The notes: generated from the letters alone by a model not told the origin. A DNA stretch of 64,000 nt from Phenylobacterium aquaticum (GCA_947378305.1 CANCJJ010000001.1:186001-250000); one strand, 5' to 3'; positions 1 through 9,692 are shown, counted from the stretch's first letter. A program made the numbers and translations.

Positions 1-525
1 ATCCGTCAGCAAGCGCAGGCGTTCGCGCAGGGACTTTTCATAGGCCTGGGCATGGGCGGCATGGCCGGGCTCGGCGGCAAAGACCAGACGATCGAAAAAC
101 CGCCGCCGGTCACTGGCCCCTTCGAGGAACAGCCGGTCCTGGGCCGGTGTCAGCCAGACCTGGCGGGTCAGGTCGGCGAGGCGTCCGGGGGGAACGGCCT
201 CCCCCTCCAGCCGCACAGTGCGCCGGGCCGCCCCGGCCTGATCGAGGCCCGTGCCAATTCGGGTCGTGTCCCCGTCGCTGGACACCGTTGCGGCCACCGC
301 CCAGGCCAGGCCTTGAACCTCTCCCGGTCCGCGTCGGCCCATCTCGGACAAACTGGCATTTCTGAGGCCGCGCCCGGGGGACAGGAGGGAGATGGCCTCC
401 AGCAAATTCGTCTTTCCCGCGCCATTCGGGCCAACCAGAAAGACCGGTCGCCCGTCCAGGGCCAGCTCCGCCCGGACATAGGCGCGGAAATCCGTGAGGA
501 TCAGATGGGTCAGGACCGTTGTCAC
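1..525 (-). CDS. recF: DNA replication and repair protein RecF, N-terminal part (cut by window edge)
   Basis: RecF is an SMC-like ATPase that binds ssDNA/dsDNA junctions and helps load RecA at gaps. The ORF track misses it because it runs off the left edge. Translating the minus strand from a GTG at 525-523 gives [20 protein letters not shown], then the Walker A motif GPNGAGKTN near residue 32. The RecF-type segment [21 protein letters not shown] lies near residues 130-150, and the frame stays open to base 1 (175 codons, about half the usual 370). An in-frame TAG sits four codons before the GTG, so no longer start exists. It lies 55 bp downstream of dnaN on the same strand, the classic dnaN-recF order. 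Family and frame are certain; the C-terminal half is outside the window. Confidence 0.95.
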   Translation of the reverse strand, partial: MTTVLTHLILTDFRAYVRAELALDGRPVFLVGPNGAGKTNLLEAISLLSPGRGLRNASLSEMGRRGPGEVQGLAWAVAATVSSDGDTTRIGTGLDQAGAARRTVRLEGEAVPPGRLADLTRQVWLTPAQDRLFLEGASDRRRFFDRLVFAAEPGHAAHAQAYEKSLRERLRLLTD

Positions 526-580
526 CGCCCCACACTAGAGAGGTTTGACTCCAGACGGAACCGGCTTGCGGGCGCGGAGC

Positions 581-1699
581 CTAGACCCTCAGGGGCATGA
601 GCACATAGCGCACGTCCGGATCGGTCGGATCGAGCACCAGGGCCGGATCATTCGGCCCGCCAAAGCGGAATTCCGCCTGTTCGGCAGTGATCTGGTCGGT
701 CACATCCAGCAGATAGCGGGCATTGAAGGACAGCTCGAAGCTGTCCCCCGCATAATCCACCTCGATCTCCTCGACCGCTTGTCCCGCCTCCATATTGCGG
801 ACGGTCAGAATCACCCGGCCAGGCTCGATGGCCATGCGCACAGAGCGGCTCTTCTCTGCCGAAATCGTCGCCACACGGTCAACGGCGCGGGCAAACAGCT
901 TGTTATCCACCATCATGACCCGGGTATTGTCCCGGGGAATGACCCGCATATAGTCCGGGAAGCTGCCATCAATGACCTTGGAGGTCAGGGCCGCCCCGCC
1001 AAATTCAAAGCGCACCTTCTGGGCGCTCAGGGCCAGGTCGACGGTCTCACCGGCATCATCCAGCAATCGGCGGGCTTCATTAATGGTCTTGCGCGGCACG
1101 ATCACGCCGGGAGTGCCAGCCGAGCCCTCCGGGGCCGTCATTTCCGCCAGGGCCAGACGGTGGCCGTCCGTGGCCACGGCGCGCAACTTGGCCACACCGC
1201 TTTCCATCACCGTGTGCAGGTAGAGGCCGTTCAGATAATAGCGGGTTTCTTCCGTGGAGATGGCAAACCGGGTCTTGTCGATCAGCCGGATCAGGTCGGA
1301 AACATCCACGCCAATCCTTGCCGACAGACCGTCGGCGGACATGACCGGAAAGTCCCCGGCCGGAAGCACGGGCAGGTTGAAGCGCGAACGCCCCGCCGCG
1401 ACGATCAGGCGCGGATCATCGCCGGAAAACGACAGGGAAACATCCGCCCCCTCGGGCAGCTTGCGCACGATTTCGTAAAGCGTGTGGGCCGGGGCCGTGA
1501 TCTGTCCGGGCTGGTCGACCTGGGCATCGGCCTCGTCGATGATCTCCAGGTCCAGGTCCGTGGCCGAAAAGCTCAGACGATTACGGTCCGCCGACAAGAG
1601 CACATTCGACAGAATCGGAATGGTATTGCGGCGCTCAACGGCGCTTTGCACATGTCCGAGCGCCTTGAGAAGCGCGGCCCGTTCAATTGTCAGCTTCAT
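581..1699 (-). CDS. dnaN: DNA polymerase III sliding clamp (beta subunit)
   Basis: This is the ring-shaped processivity clamp that encircles DNA and tethers polymerase III and repair factors. The 372-residue product has family length. It starts MKLTIERAALLKALGHVQSA and carries the beta-clamp hallmark VERRNTIPILSNVLL near residue 20. The conserved segments AVATDGHRLA and the C-terminal VLMPLRV complete the three repeated clamp domains. It lies between grpE, 102 bp upstream, and recF, 55 bp downstream, all on the minus strand. The upstream gap should hold its own promoter. No truncation or unusual residue is seen. Confidence 0.97.
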   Translation of the reverse strand: MKLTIERAALLKALGHVQSAVERRNTIPILSNVLLSADRNRLSFSATDLDLEIIDEADAQVDQPGQITAPAHTLYEIVRKLPEGADVSLSFSGDDPRLIVAAGRSRFNLPVLPAGDFPVMSADGLSARIGVDVSDLIRLIDKTRFAISTEETRYYLNGLYLHTVMESGVAKLRAVATDGHRLALAEMTAPEGSAGTPGVIVPRKTINEARRLLDDAGETVDLALSAQKVRFEFGGAALTSKVIDGSFPDYMRVIPRDNTRVMMVDNKLFARAVDRVATISAEKSRSVRMAIEPGRVILTVRNMEAGQAVEEIEVDYAGDSFELSFNARYLLDVTDQITAEQAEFRFGGPNDPALVLDPTDPDVRYVLMPLRV

Positions 1700-1744
1700 G
1701 GTCTGGTCCGAATTTGCTGCCCGCCGGTGGGCGGGACACCCCTG

Positions 1745-1763
1745 TCCCCGATCACTCGGGGGA
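1745..1763 (-). terminator. Weak hairpin between grpE and dnaN
   Basis: The hairpin tccccga-tcac-tcggggga lies in the 102-bp gap after the grpE stop and before dnaN. It has a 7-bp GC-rich stem and tetraloop but no T-run. It may reduce read-through from grpE or simply be leader structure; the call is tentative. Confidence 0.3.
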
Positions 1764-1801
1764 TTCGGACTTTAATCATTTGTGCGCCAGACGAAAGGGG
1801 G

Positions 1802-2407
1802 TCAGGCGCGGGTATCCACCGTTCCGCCCGAACCGGCCTCGCTTGCGCCCGGATAAGTTGCACCGCCTGCCTTGTCTTCAGGCCCGGTCGAGCCCTTGGC
1901 CGCCACCACAACCATGGCCGGACGCACCAGTCGGCCCAGCAGTTCATAGCCCGGCTGCAGGGTCTGGATAATGCCGCCGGCCGAGACCTCGGTGGTGGGC
2001 TGTTCCATCATGGCCTGATGCTTGTGCGGATCGAACTTCTCGCCCTTGCCCGGCAGGACCTGCTTCAACCCGTTGGTTTCAAAGGCATTCAACAGGGCCT
2101 TCTCGGTCATCTCCACCCCGACCAGAAAATTCTTCATGGCACTGTCAGCGGTCTCGGGCGGAGCCGCCAGGGCGCGACCCAGGGTATCGGCCACTGTCAA
2201 AAGGTCCCGGGCAAATTTCTGAATGGCAAAGGCGCGGGCATCATTGGCCTCGCGCTCGGCCCGGCGCTTGGTGTTTTCCGCATCCGCCGCAAAGCGCAGG
2301 ACCTGTTCCTTCAGGACTGCATTTTCGGCGGCCAGGGCCTCCATATGGTCAATCGCCGCGTCAGCAACGGCATTGATCTCTTCATCGGGCCTTTGGTCGT
2401 CTGACAT
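1802..2407 (-). CDS. grpE: Nucleotide exchange factor GrpE for DnaK
   Basis: GrpE releases ADP from DnaK and drives the Hsp70 folding cycle in the cytoplasm. The 201-residue protein has the family layout. An N-terminal coiled coil (about residues 20-70, LAAENAVLKEQVLRFAADAEN) contains the RRAEREANDARAFAIQKFAR motif. A C-terminal beta domain follows, with FDPHKHQAM and VSAGGIIQTLQPGYELLGRLVRPAMVVVA. The last 25 residues are a low-complexity Gly/Ala tail. The gene starts 13 bp after the hrcA stop, so hrcA and grpE are probably one heat-shock transcript. No CIRCE element is visible upstream of hrcA, so sigma-32-type control is more likely than HrcA autorepression. Confidence 0.96.
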   Translation of the reverse strand: MSDDQRPDEEINAVADAAIDHMEALAAENAVLKEQVLRFAADAENTKRRAEREANDARAFAIQKFARDLLTVADTLGRALAAPPETADSAMKNFLVGVEMTEKALLNAFETNGLKQVLPGKGEKFDPHKHQAMMEQPTTEVSAGGIIQTLQPGYELLGRLVRPAMVVVAAKGSTGPEDKAGGATYPGASEAGSGGTVDTRA

Positions 2408-2420
2408 TCGGTCGTCCTTC

Positions 2421-3488
2421 TTATCCGTTCGCCATCTGGCTCAGCACGCGGGCGGTATAGTCCACCAGCGGGATCACCCGGGCATAATTCAGGCGCGCAG
2501 GTCCGATCACGCCGATCGCCCCCAGCACCTTCTGTTGGCCCGTCATATAGGGTGCGGCTATGACAGCGGAACCCGAAAGCGAAAAAAGTCGGGTTTCAGC
2601 CCCGATAAAAATGCTCACCCCCTGGGCCTCGCGCACGTCATCCAGCAGGCCGATGAGCTGTTCCTTCTGTTCCAGGTCGTCAAACAGGCGGCGCACCCGC
2701 TCAAGATCTTCGGCGGTTTCCCGGTCGCCCAGCAGGTTGGCCCGGCCCCGGACAATCAGGGCCCGGTCGGCCCCTTCGCCCCCGCCCCAGGCGGCCAGGC
2801 CATCCTCGACCAGCCGGGCTGCCGTCTCATTCAGCTCCCGCCGCGCTAGAACCAGCTCCGAGCGAATATCCGCCCCGGTTTCGGCCAGGGTCTTGCCCCG
2901 CAGGCGGGTATTCAGAAAATTCGAGGCCTCTTGCAGGGCGCTCGGCGTCACCCCCGCCGCCAGCTTCATCAGCCGGTTTTCCACCGTGCCATCGTCAAAC
3001 ACCATGACCGCCAGGGCCTGATCGCCACCCAGGGCGACAAATTCCACATGTTTGACCCCGGAATCCCGCACCGGCGTCACCACAATCCCGGCCCCCCCGG
3101 CCAGACCGGACAGGACGGCCGACGCGGCATTCAGCGCCTCCTCAAAGGATTTGCCATTCCCCGCCAGGCGCGCCTCAATGGCCCGGCGGTCGGCCTCGCC
3201 CACATCCCCCACCTCCATCAGGCCGTCGACAAACAGCCGAAGCCCCGCATGGGTCGGCAGTCGGCCTGCGCTGATATGGGGCGCGCCCAGCAGACCCAGC
3301 TCGGTCAGGTCCTGCAAGGTATTGCGGATCGAGGCGGGGGAAAGCTGCACCCCGCCCCGGGACAGGGTTCGCGATCCGACGGGCTCACCGGTCGCCAGAT
3401 AGCTTTCCACCACGCGCCGAAAAATCTCCCGGGCGCGGGCATCCATGTCGGCCAGGGGCGATGAGCCAAAGATGAGCGGATTGATCAC
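2421..3488 (-). CDS. hrcA: Heat-inducible transcription repressor HrcA
   Basis: HrcA is a winged-helix repressor that binds CIRCE elements at groESL-type promoters and depends on GroEL for activity. The winged-helix region reads [21 protein letters not shown] then [21 protein letters not shown], followed by a GAF-like core. The track ORF begins at 3554, but that GTG sits in the rph promoter region. Homologues begin shortly before the DARAR block, so I prefer the GTG at 3488 ([20 protein letters not shown], 355 aa). The ribosome binding site is weak and the exact start is uncertain. It is divergent from rph and directly upstream of grpE. Confidence 0.93.
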   Translation of the reverse strand: MINPLIFGSSPLADMDARAREIFRRVVESYLATGEPVGSRTLSRGGVQLSPASIRNTLQDLTELGLLGAPHISAGRLPTHAGLRLFVDGLMEVGDVGEADRRAIEARLAGNGKSFEEALNAASAVLSGLAGGAGIVVTPVRDSGVKHVEFVALGGDQALAVMVFDDGTVENRLMKLAAGVTPSALQEASNFLNTRLRGKTLAETGADIRSELVLARRELNETAARLVEDGLAAWGGGEGADRALIVRGRANLLGDRETAEDLERVRRLFDDLEQKEQLIGLLDDVREAQGVSIFIGAETRLFSLSGSAVIAAPYMTGQQKVLGAIGVIGPARLNYARVIPLVDYTARVLSQMANG

Positions 3489-3592
3489 GTGTTTGCCACT
3501 GATGGTTTGAGACCCATGGACGGGACCTCTCCTATCTAGGATAAGCCGCCTCACACCGGGCGCAAGGCGCCGTGCTTAAAGATGAGGTCCCC

Positions 3593-4315
<723 letters not shown>

Positions 4316-4352
4316 ATCGCAGAGACTGGCGCAACCCGAGTCTGCAGACACG

Positions 4353-4384
4353 AAAAAGGCGGCTGAGGGATCAGCCGCCTTTCT
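4353..4384. terminator. Bidirectional intrinsic terminator after rph
   Basis: The 12-bp perfect stem aaaggcggctga/tcagccgccttt has a ggga loop, with an A-run on its left side and T-rich sequence on its right. It can end rph transcripts on the plus strand and the small minus-strand gene (4427-4534) on the other. Confidence 0.85.
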
Positions 4385-4426
4385 CAAATCCAGTCGCCGC
4401 CCCGAATGAGGGGCTGCTGCTTAACC

Positions 4427-4534
4427 CTAGAAGCGGTTCAGCAGATTGCGGAAGGCCGCAGGCGGCAAACGACCGATTTCAGCCGCGTAGGGGGCCATGA
4501 GTCGGACGAACAGGTTTTCAATAGCGCGAGCCAT
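4427..4534 (-). CDS. Candidate 35-residue small protein
   Basis: This ORF is below the track length limit. On the minus strand an ATG at 4534 opens MARAIENLFVRLMAPYAAEI, then GRLPPAAFRNLLNRF and a TAG stop. A good Shine-Dalgarno sequence (aaggA, seven bases before the ATG) precedes it, and the bidirectional terminator at 4353-4384 lies just past its stop. A 5-bp inverted repeat (gcaac-aaat-gttgc) sits about 20-35 bp upstream of the start. The peptide is basic and amphipathic, with no signal peptide and no family I recognise. The translation signals and terminator suggest a real gene. Otherwise the interval 4316-4718 is noncoding. Confidence 0.5.
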   Translation of the reverse strand: MARAIENLFVRLMAPYAAEIGRLPPAAFRNLLNRF

Positions 4535-4718
4535 GAGACAATCCTTTTCTGCAACGCAACAAATGTTGCAGTGCACATAGGGCGGGCGGCGCGAGTGTGC
4601 AAGCGAAGCGGGCGGGAAATTGTCGGTGGCTCAAGCCTAAAGGGCGGAAACTGTTGCGGCGCGGCAAAAAAGTGACAGTGGCGCACCCTCCAAATATTCG
4701 ATGAGCCTGGCACCCCCC

Positions 4719-4925
4719 TCACTCCCCCCGATAAACCAGCAAATCCTCCGGCTGACAGTCCAGTTCGCGGCAGAGGGCGGCCAGGGTTGAGAAGCGGATG
4801 GCGCGGGCCTGGCCGGTCTTGAGGATCAGGAGGTTGCTGGCGGAGATTCCCACCCGGTCGGAGAGTTCGGTCAGGGACATGCGCCGGTCCAGCAGGAGCT
4901 GGTCGAGGCGGATTTCAATGCGCAT
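4719..4925 (-). CDS. Small XRE-family HTH transcriptional regulator
   Basis: The 68-residue product is a single Cro/C1-type helix-turn-helix domain. It reads LLLDRRMSLTELSDRVGISA, then SNLLILKTGQARAIRFSTLAALCRELDCQPEDLL, as in the YozG-like regulators. Its ATG overlaps the stop of the upstream DUF2975 gene by one base (TGATG), so the two are translationally coupled. Small XRE proteins of this type are commonly paired with DUF2975 membrane proteins. Probable role: DNA-binding partner controlling the pair or a nearby envelope function. The target is unknown. Confidence 0.85.
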   Translation of the reverse strand: MRIEIRLDQLLLDRRMSLTELSDRVGISASNLLILKTGQARAIRFSTLAALCRELDCQPEDLLVYRGE

Positions 4926-5488
4926 CAGATGGTCAGCTCCGCCTCGCGTCTAAGCCGGGAGCCCTCGCGGAACACCTCGGCCAGGACGAACACCACCAGC
5001 ACGGAAAACCAGGCCGTCAGCGACAGGCCCGGTTGCAGGCCGTGGCCGCCGGGCCGCAGCACGGCGCGGGCAACAAAGACCGCATAGCGTCCGATCTCGA
5101 TCCCGGCCAGGGCCAGGGCGATGATCCGCAAATGGGTCACATTCACCGGATCAAACGGGTCCTTGGCCATGAGGGTGGCGAATATGCCCTGCCACTGGCG
5201 CACAATGACCAATATGCCAAACAGGTAGATGGAAAAGGCCGTCAGACGCCCCACCACCAGGGGCCACCTTTCCGGGGCTTCCAGTCCGGGCAGGTTGACG
5301 TGCAGCTCGCCCAGAAGCGCCGGGTTGAAGCCCACCACCACGGCAATGAAGATCAGCAATATGGCCGCCACCAGGCCAAACCACAGGGCGATATGCACCA
5401 CATCCAGCACGGTCTTCAGGAAGCTGGACACCGATCCCGGTCCCAGGGCGCGCATTTGAGGCATGGTCTGGCCTTTCGGTTTCTGCAC
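4925..5488 (-). CDS. DUF2975-like integral membrane protein
   Basis: The 187-residue protein has four predicted membrane segments, at about residues 25-50 (VVHIALWFGLVAAILLIFIA), 80-105, 120-140 and 155-175. The layout and the downstream coupled XRE regulator are characteristic of DUF2975 proteins, whose function is not established. The ORF is divergent from rdgB, with a short shared promoter region (5489-5564). Family assignment rests on topology and on the gene pair, not on a catalytic motif. Confidence 0.75.
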   Translation of the reverse strand: MQKPKGQTMPQMRALGPGSVSSFLKTVLDVVHIALWFGLVAAILLIFIAVVVGFNPALLGELHVNLPGLEAPERWPLVVGRLTAFSIYLFGILVIVRQWQGIFATLMAKDPFDPVNVTHLRIIALALAGIEIGRYAVFVARAVLRPGGHGLQPGLSLTAWFSVLVVFVLAEVFREGSRLRREAELTI

Positions 5489-5564
5489 AACTCAATAGGA
5501 TCACACCCGGTTGAGGCCAGATATTTCTCCGGTCGTCCGCGTCTTTTTTTCAGGAAAGCCCGTC

Positions 5565-6164
5565 ATGGCCCTAAAGCTTGATCCCGGAACCCGGCTGGTG
5601 GTGGCGACCCACAATCCCGGCAAGGCGCGGGAGTTGGCGGAAATTCTGGAAGGCCGGTTCGAGCTGGTCACCGCAGGCGAGCTGGGTCTGGACGAGCCGG
5701 AGGAGACCGAGGCCAGCTTTACCGGCAATGCCCTCTTGAAGGCCCGGGCCGCCGCCCAGGCCAGCGGTCTGGTGGCCCTGGCGGATGATTCCGGCCTGTC
5801 GGTGACCGCCCTGGGGGGCGCGCCTGGAATCTATTCCGCCCGCTGGGCCGGGCCGGGCAAGGACTTCTATGTCGCCATGGACCGGGTCCGGACCGAGCTC
5901 AAGGCCCTGGGGACCGCCGACAATTCCGCCTGGTTTACCTGTGCCCTGGCCGTGGCCTGGCCCGACGGGCCGGCGGTGGTGGTGGAGGGCCGGATCGACG
6001 GCACCTTGTCCTTCCCGCCCCGGGGTGACCGCGGGTTTGGCTATGATCCCGTCTTCACCCCCCTGGGGGGCGACCAGACCTTCGGGGAAATGGAGCCGGC
6101 CATCAAGGACGCCATGAGCCACCGGGCCCGGGCCTTTGCCCAGTTAAAGGACGCCCTGCTTTGA
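5565..6164 (+). CDS. rdgB: XTP/dITP diphosphatase (non-canonical purine NTP pyrophosphatase)
   Basis: RdgB removes dITP, dXTP and ITP from nucleotide pools, preventing their incorporation into DNA. Hallmarks are [17 protein letters not shown] near the N-terminus (substrate-binding T/SxNxxK motif), [39 protein letters not shown] and the C-terminal FGYDPVFTP with MSHRARA. The track ORF begins 18 codons upstream. The ATG at 5565 gives the standard start [17 protein letters not shown] (199 aa). Its TGA overlaps the TTG start of hemW. It is the first gene of a plus-strand run through gshB. Confidence 0.96.
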   Translation: MALKLDPGTRLVVATHNPGKARELAEILEGRFELVTAGELGLDEPEETEASFTGNALLKARAAAQASGLVALADDSGLSVTALGGAPGIYSARWAGPGKDFYVAMDRVRTELKALGTADNSAWFTCALAVAWPDGPAVVVEGRIDGTLSFPPRGDRGFGYDPVFTPLGGDQTFGEMEPAIKDAMSHRARAFAQLKDALL

Positions 6165-7318
6165 CCCCGCCCGCCCCGCCTCTGGGGGTCTATATCCACT
6201 GGCCCTACTGCGCCAAGATCTGCCCCTATTGTGACTTCAATGTTTGGAGGGCCCGGGGGCGGGAGGCCGAACAGCCCCGGTTGAAGGCCGCCATACTGGC
6301 CGACCTTGCCCGTCAGGCGGAACGGACCGGACCGCGCCGACTGGTCTCGATCTTCTTTGGCGGCGGCACCCCCTCCCTCATGGACCCGGACTGGGCGGGC
6401 GAGATCATTGCCGCCTGCAAGCGGCTTTGGACGCCGGAGCCGGATCTGGAGATCAGCCTGGAGGCCAATCCCACCGATGCCGAGGCTGACCGGTTTGCGG
6501 GCTTTGCCGCTGCCGGGATTGACCGCCTCTCCCTGGGGCTCCAGGCCCTGGATGACGAGGCCCTTCGCCTGCTGGGCCGCAACCATAATGCCGACGAGGC
6601 CCGGCGCGCCGCCCGGCTGGCTGGCCGGATCTTTCCCCGGCTCTCGCTCGACCTGATCTATGCCCGGCCTGGCCAGACCGTCCCGGACTGGACCGCCGAA
6701 CTGGGCGAGGCCATCGACCTGGGGGCCGAGCACATCTCCCCCTACCAGTTGACCATCGAGGCCGGGACCGCCTTTGATCGCGCCGTCCGCCGGGGCCAGC
6801 TCTTGCCCCCGCCCGAAGACCTGGCCGCCGATCTCTACGACACCACCCAGTCCGTCCTGGAGGCGGCGGGCTTCGAGGCCTATGAGGTCTCCAACCACGC
6901 CCGGGGCCGCAGGGCCCGCTCGCGGCACAATCTGGTCTACTGGCAGGGGGCCGACTATGTCGGGGTGGGGCCAGGGGCCCATGGTCGCCTCACCCTCGAC
7001 GGACAGAGACACGCCACCTTCACCCTCAGTCGCCCCCAGGTCTACATCACCCAGGTGGAAGGCTCCGGTCAGGGACTGGAGGCGGATGAAATCCTGTCCC
7101 CCGAGGCCGTCGCCCAGGAAAGACTCCTCGCCGGGTTGAGACTTCTCGAAGGTCTGGCCTGGGGGGACGTAACCGCCCTGGGCCTGTCTCCGGACCACCC
7201 TGTTGTCCACGCATTGATCATGCAAAACATGCTGGTTTCCGACCCAAAACGCCTGCGTTCCACGGCCATGGGAAGGCTGATTTTGGACGAAATTACACGA
7301 AAACTGGCCCTGGTCTGA
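6161..7318 (+). CDS. hemW: Radical SAM heme chaperone HemW (HemN-like)
   Basis: HemW is a radical SAM protein related to oxygen-independent coproporphyrinogen oxidase that binds heme and inserts it into target proteins. The cluster motif is [17 protein letters not shown] (CxxxCxxC) near residue 18. It is followed by [10 protein letters not shown], the SAM-binding segment [10 protein letters not shown] and the HemN C-terminal domain. The start is a TTG overlapping the rdgB stop (TTGA), which implies translational coupling; no better start precedes the cysteine motif. Only three cysteines form the motif, lacking the extra Cys typical of true HemN. Length is 385 aa, as expected. Confidence 0.93.
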   Translation: MTPPAPPLGVYIHWPYCAKICPYCDFNVWRARGREAEQPRLKAAILADLARQAERTGPRRLVSIFFGGGTPSLMDPDWAGEIIAACKRLWTPEPDLEISLEANPTDAEADRFAGFAAAGIDRLSLGLQALDDEALRLLGRNHNADEARRAARLAGRIFPRLSLDLIYARPGQTVPDWTAELGEAIDLGAEHISPYQLTIEAGTAFDRAVRRGQLLPPPEDLAADLYDTTQSVLEAAGFEAYEVSNHARGRRARSRHNLVYWQGADYVGVGPGAHGRLTLDGQRHATFTLSRPQVYITQVEGSGQGLEADEILSPEAVAQERLLAGLRLLEGLAWGDVTALGLSPDHPVVHALIMQNMLVSDPKRLRSTAMGRLILDEITRKLALV

Positions 7319-7362
7319 CTTGTCCTTGCCAAAGCCGCGCAAAGCGGTGAAGCCTGAAATCC

Positions 7363-8235
7363 ATGTCCCGACACCCTGCTCCGCCCCCCCTGTCAGACGC
7401 GCCCCTGGCCCCCGGCCTCTATCTGGTCGCCACGCCCATCGGCAATTTGCGTGACATTACACTGCGCGCCCTGGACGTCCTGTCGGCTGCGGACATGGTC
7501 CTGGCAGAGGACACGCGGGTGACGGCCAAGCTATTGAATGCTTACGCTTTATCTAAAAAGCTTGAACGCTATGACGAACACTCGGCGGATCGCGCCGGGC
7601 CAAAGGCGCTCAAGATTCTGGCCGAAGGGGGCACGGTGGCCCTGGTCTCCGACGCCGGAACGCCGCTGATTTCCGACCCGGGCTATCGCCTGGGCAAGGA
7701 GGCCATTGCCCAGGGTTCTGCGGTCTATCCCATTCCCGGAGCCTCCGCCCTGCTGGCCGCCCTGTCCGTCGCCGGCCTGCCCACCGACCGCTTCCTCTTT
7801 GCCGGGTTCCCGCCCCCGAAGAGCGCGGCCAGGCGGACATTTTTCGATGATTTATCAAGGGTTCGCGCGACTCTGGTCTTCTTCGAAGGTGGCAGCCGCG
7901 TCGCCGCCAGCCTCGCCGACATGGCCGCAAGCTTCGGCCCCCGGGACGCCGCCGTGGCCCGGGAACTGACAAAGCTCTACGAAACCGTCATCCGGGCCCC
8001 CCTCGATCAACTCGCAGCAAATCCGGCCCTGGATCATCCAAAGGGCGAAATCGTCATCCTGGTCGCCCCCGCCGAGGAGGTTGCGGCGACGGCCGCTGAT
8101 GTCGATCAGGCCCTGATGGACGCACTCCAGCGCCTGCGCCCGGCCGAGGCTGCCGCCGAGGTGTCCAAGGCCCTGGGCCTGCCCCGCCGGGACCTCTACA
8201 ACCGGGTCATGGCCCTGAGGGGCAAGTCTGAATGA
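7363..8235 (+). CDS. rsmI: 16S rRNA 2'-O-ribose C1402 methyltransferase RsmI
   Basis: RsmI methylates the ribose of C1402 in 16S rRNA, part of the P-site decoding region. It is a tetrapyrrole-methylase-fold SAM enzyme. Diagnostic stretches are GLYLVATPIGNLRDITLRAL at the N-terminus, VLAEDTRVTAKLL, and VALVSDAGTPLISDPGYRLG with AVYPIPGASALLAALSVAGL. The 290-residue length is normal. The gene overlaps yraN by four bases (ATGA), and this rsmI-yraN pairing is conserved across proteobacteria. Confidence 0.96.
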   Translation: MSRHPAPPPLSDAPLAPGLYLVATPIGNLRDITLRALDVLSAADMVLAEDTRVTAKLLNAYALSKKLERYDEHSADRAGPKALKILAEGGTVALVSDAGTPLISDPGYRLGKEAIAQGSAVYPIPGASALLAALSVAGLPTDRFLFAGFPPPKSAARRTFFDDLSRVRATLVFFEGGSRVAASLADMAASFGPRDAAVARELTKLYETVIRAPLDQLAANPALDHPKGEIVILVAPAEEVAATAADVDQALMDALQRLRPAEAAAEVSKALGLPRRDLYNRVMALRGKSE

Positions 8236-8606
8236 GCCAGGTCCGTCGCGACCGGGGGGACCGGGCGCGCCGGTCCGGCCGCCAGGCAGAAGTCTGGGCC
8301 GCCCTGTGGCTGATGGCAAAAGGCTATCGAATTCTGGGGTTTAGACTGAGGACGCCCCAGGCCGAGATCGACCTCCTGGCCACCCGGTCCGGCGCACTGG
8401 TGGTCGTCGAGGTCAAGCGGCGCCAGGACCTCAATACCGCCCTGGAAGCCGTCAGTCCCGACCAGCGCGAGCGCCTCCGCCGGGCGGGGGCAAGCCTGGC
8501 CCAGGGCCGACCGGCCTTCAGAAACGCCACGGTGCGACTCGATCTCGTGGCCCTCGCCCCCGGTCGCCTGCCTCGCCATTGTGTCGATGCCTGGCAAGGC
8601 GGGTAG
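8232..8606 (+). CDS. yraN: UPF0102 (YraN-like) putative endonuclease
   Basis: This is a 124-residue protein of the YraN/UPF0102 family with a restriction-endonuclease-like fold. The motif is visible as GRQAEVWAALWLMAKGYRIL, then PQAEIDLLATRSGALVVVEVKRR, giving the E...D...ExK catalytic pattern. The physiological substrate is not established. The ATG overlaps the rsmI stop (ATGA), indicating coupling. Family identification is firm. Confidence 0.9.
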   Translation: MSQVRRDRGDRARRSGRQAEVWAALWLMAKGYRILGFRLRTPQAEIDLLATRSGALVVVEVKRRQDLNTALEAVSPDQRERLRRAGASLAQGRPAFRNATVRLDLVALAPGRLPRHCVDAWQGG

Positions 8607-8660
8607 ACTATCCGCAGGTTCAGGAAGATGGTTTAAGGCCCGGTCGAGAGGAAGCTGCCC

Positions 8661-9608
8661 ATGTCGCTCAAGGTTGCCATCCAGATGGATCCGCTGGAAA
8701 ACATCTCCATCCAGGGGGACACCAGTTTTGCCATGATGCTCGCGGCCCAGGCCCGGGGGCATTCGCTATTTGTCTACACCCCCGACCGTCTGTCCCTGGA
8801 AGAGGGCCGCGTCACCGCCCGGGGGCGCTATGTCAGCGTTCAGGACATTCAGGGCGATCACGCCCGGTTCGAGGCCTGGACCACCGTAGACCTGTCTGAA
8901 ATGGATGTGGTTCTGCTGCGCCAAGACCCGCCCTTCGACATGGCCTACATCACATCAACGCATTTCCTGGACGCCATTCATCCGGCCACCCTGGTCGTCA
9001 ACAATCCGACCGAGGTGCGCAATGCCCCGGAAAAACTGTTTGTCACAACCTTTCCGGGGGTGCAGCCCCCGACCCTGATCACCTCTGACCTGGAAGCCAT
9101 TTATGCCTTTCGGGCCAAGCATGGGGATATTGTCCTGAAGCCCCTGAACGGGGCGGGCGGATCGGGGGTGGCGCGCTTGCTGGCCGATGATCCCAATCTG
9201 GATGCCATGATGGACCTCCACCGCGCCATTGGGCGTGAGCCGGTGATTGCCCAGAAGTTCATTCCGGCGGTCTCAAAGGGCGACAAGCGGATTCTTCTGG
9301 TCGATGGCGAGCCCGTCGGGGCCATTAATCGCGTGCCAAGTGCGGGTCAGATCCGGTCGAACCTGGCCGTCGGTGGCCGGGCCGAGGCGGTTGAGCTCAG
9401 CGCCCGCGACCGCGAGCTTTGCGGCATTATTGGCCCCGAGCTGAAGCGTCGCGGCCTCATGTTTGTCGGGATTGATGTCATCGGTGACTTTCTGACCGAG
9501 ATCAATGTCACCTCCCCCACCGGGGCCCGGGCCCTGCAAAGGTTTACCGGCATTGATGCGACCCAGATCATGTGGGACCGGATCGAGGCCCTGCGCGCCG
9601 GACATTAG
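8661..9608 (+). CDS. gshB: Glutathione synthetase
   Basis: This ATP-grasp enzyme joins gamma-glutamylcysteine and glycine to make glutathione in the cytoplasm. Family blocks include [20 protein letters not shown] at the N-terminus, [36 protein letters not shown] and the ATP-grasp loop [13 protein letters not shown]. The C-terminal metal-binding segment [21 protein letters not shown] is present. The 315-residue length is standard. A gagaggaag Shine-Dalgarno sequence precedes the ATG. It is the last gene before the SOS box and comM. Confidence 0.97.
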   Translation: MSLKVAIQMDPLENISIQGDTSFAMMLAAQARGHSLFVYTPDRLSLEEGRVTARGRYVSVQDIQGDHARFEAWTTVDLSEMDVVLLRQDPPFDMAYITSTHFLDAIHPATLVVNNPTEVRNAPEKLFVTTFPGVQPPTLITSDLEAIYAFRAKHGDIVLKPLNGAGGSGVARLLADDPNLDAMMDLHRAIGREPVIAQKFIPAVSKGDKRILLVDGEPVGAINRVPSAGQIRSNLAVGGRAEAVELSARDRELCGIIGPELKRRGLMFVGIDVIGDFLTEINVTSPTGARALQRFTGIDATQIMWDRIEALRAGH

Positions 9609-9621
9609 GCCGGAACAGAAT

Positions 9622-9636
9622 GTTCTATTTTTGTTC
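9622..9636 (+). promoter_or_regulatory. LexA (SOS) box upstream of comM
   Basis: The sequence gttc-tattttt-gttc is an exact match to the alphaproteobacterial LexA consensus GTTC-N7-GTTC. It lies 57 bp before the comM ATG. ComM-type genes are reported in the Caulobacter SOS regulon, so function here is likely. Confidence 0.85.
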
Positions 9637-9663
9637 TTGATTTGCACTAATGTTCATGCTGGA

Positions 9664-9677
9664 TATTCCCGGGAATA
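9664..9677. promoter_or_regulatory. Perfect 14-bp palindrome between the SOS box and comM
   Basis: The sequence tattcccgggaata is a perfect palindrome 16 bp before the comM start codon. It could be a second operator or an mRNA hairpin near the ribosome binding site. No known regulator is recognised. Confidence 0.4.
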
Positions 9678-9692
9678 ACGGGGGACAGCCGC

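Noticed and set aside
545-2404. Plus-strand ORF of 619 aa opposite dnaN and grpE
   Set aside because: It is antisense to two clear housekeeping genes; its composition (Gly/His/Arg-rich) is typical of a GC-rich shadow frame.
3489-3592. CIRCE element for HrcA in the hrcA/rph gap
   Set aside because: No TTAGCACTC-N9-GAGTGCTAA-like sequence is present.
6041-7342. Minus-strand ORF of 433 aa opposite hemW
   Set aside because: Shadow of rdgB/hemW with no recognisable domain.
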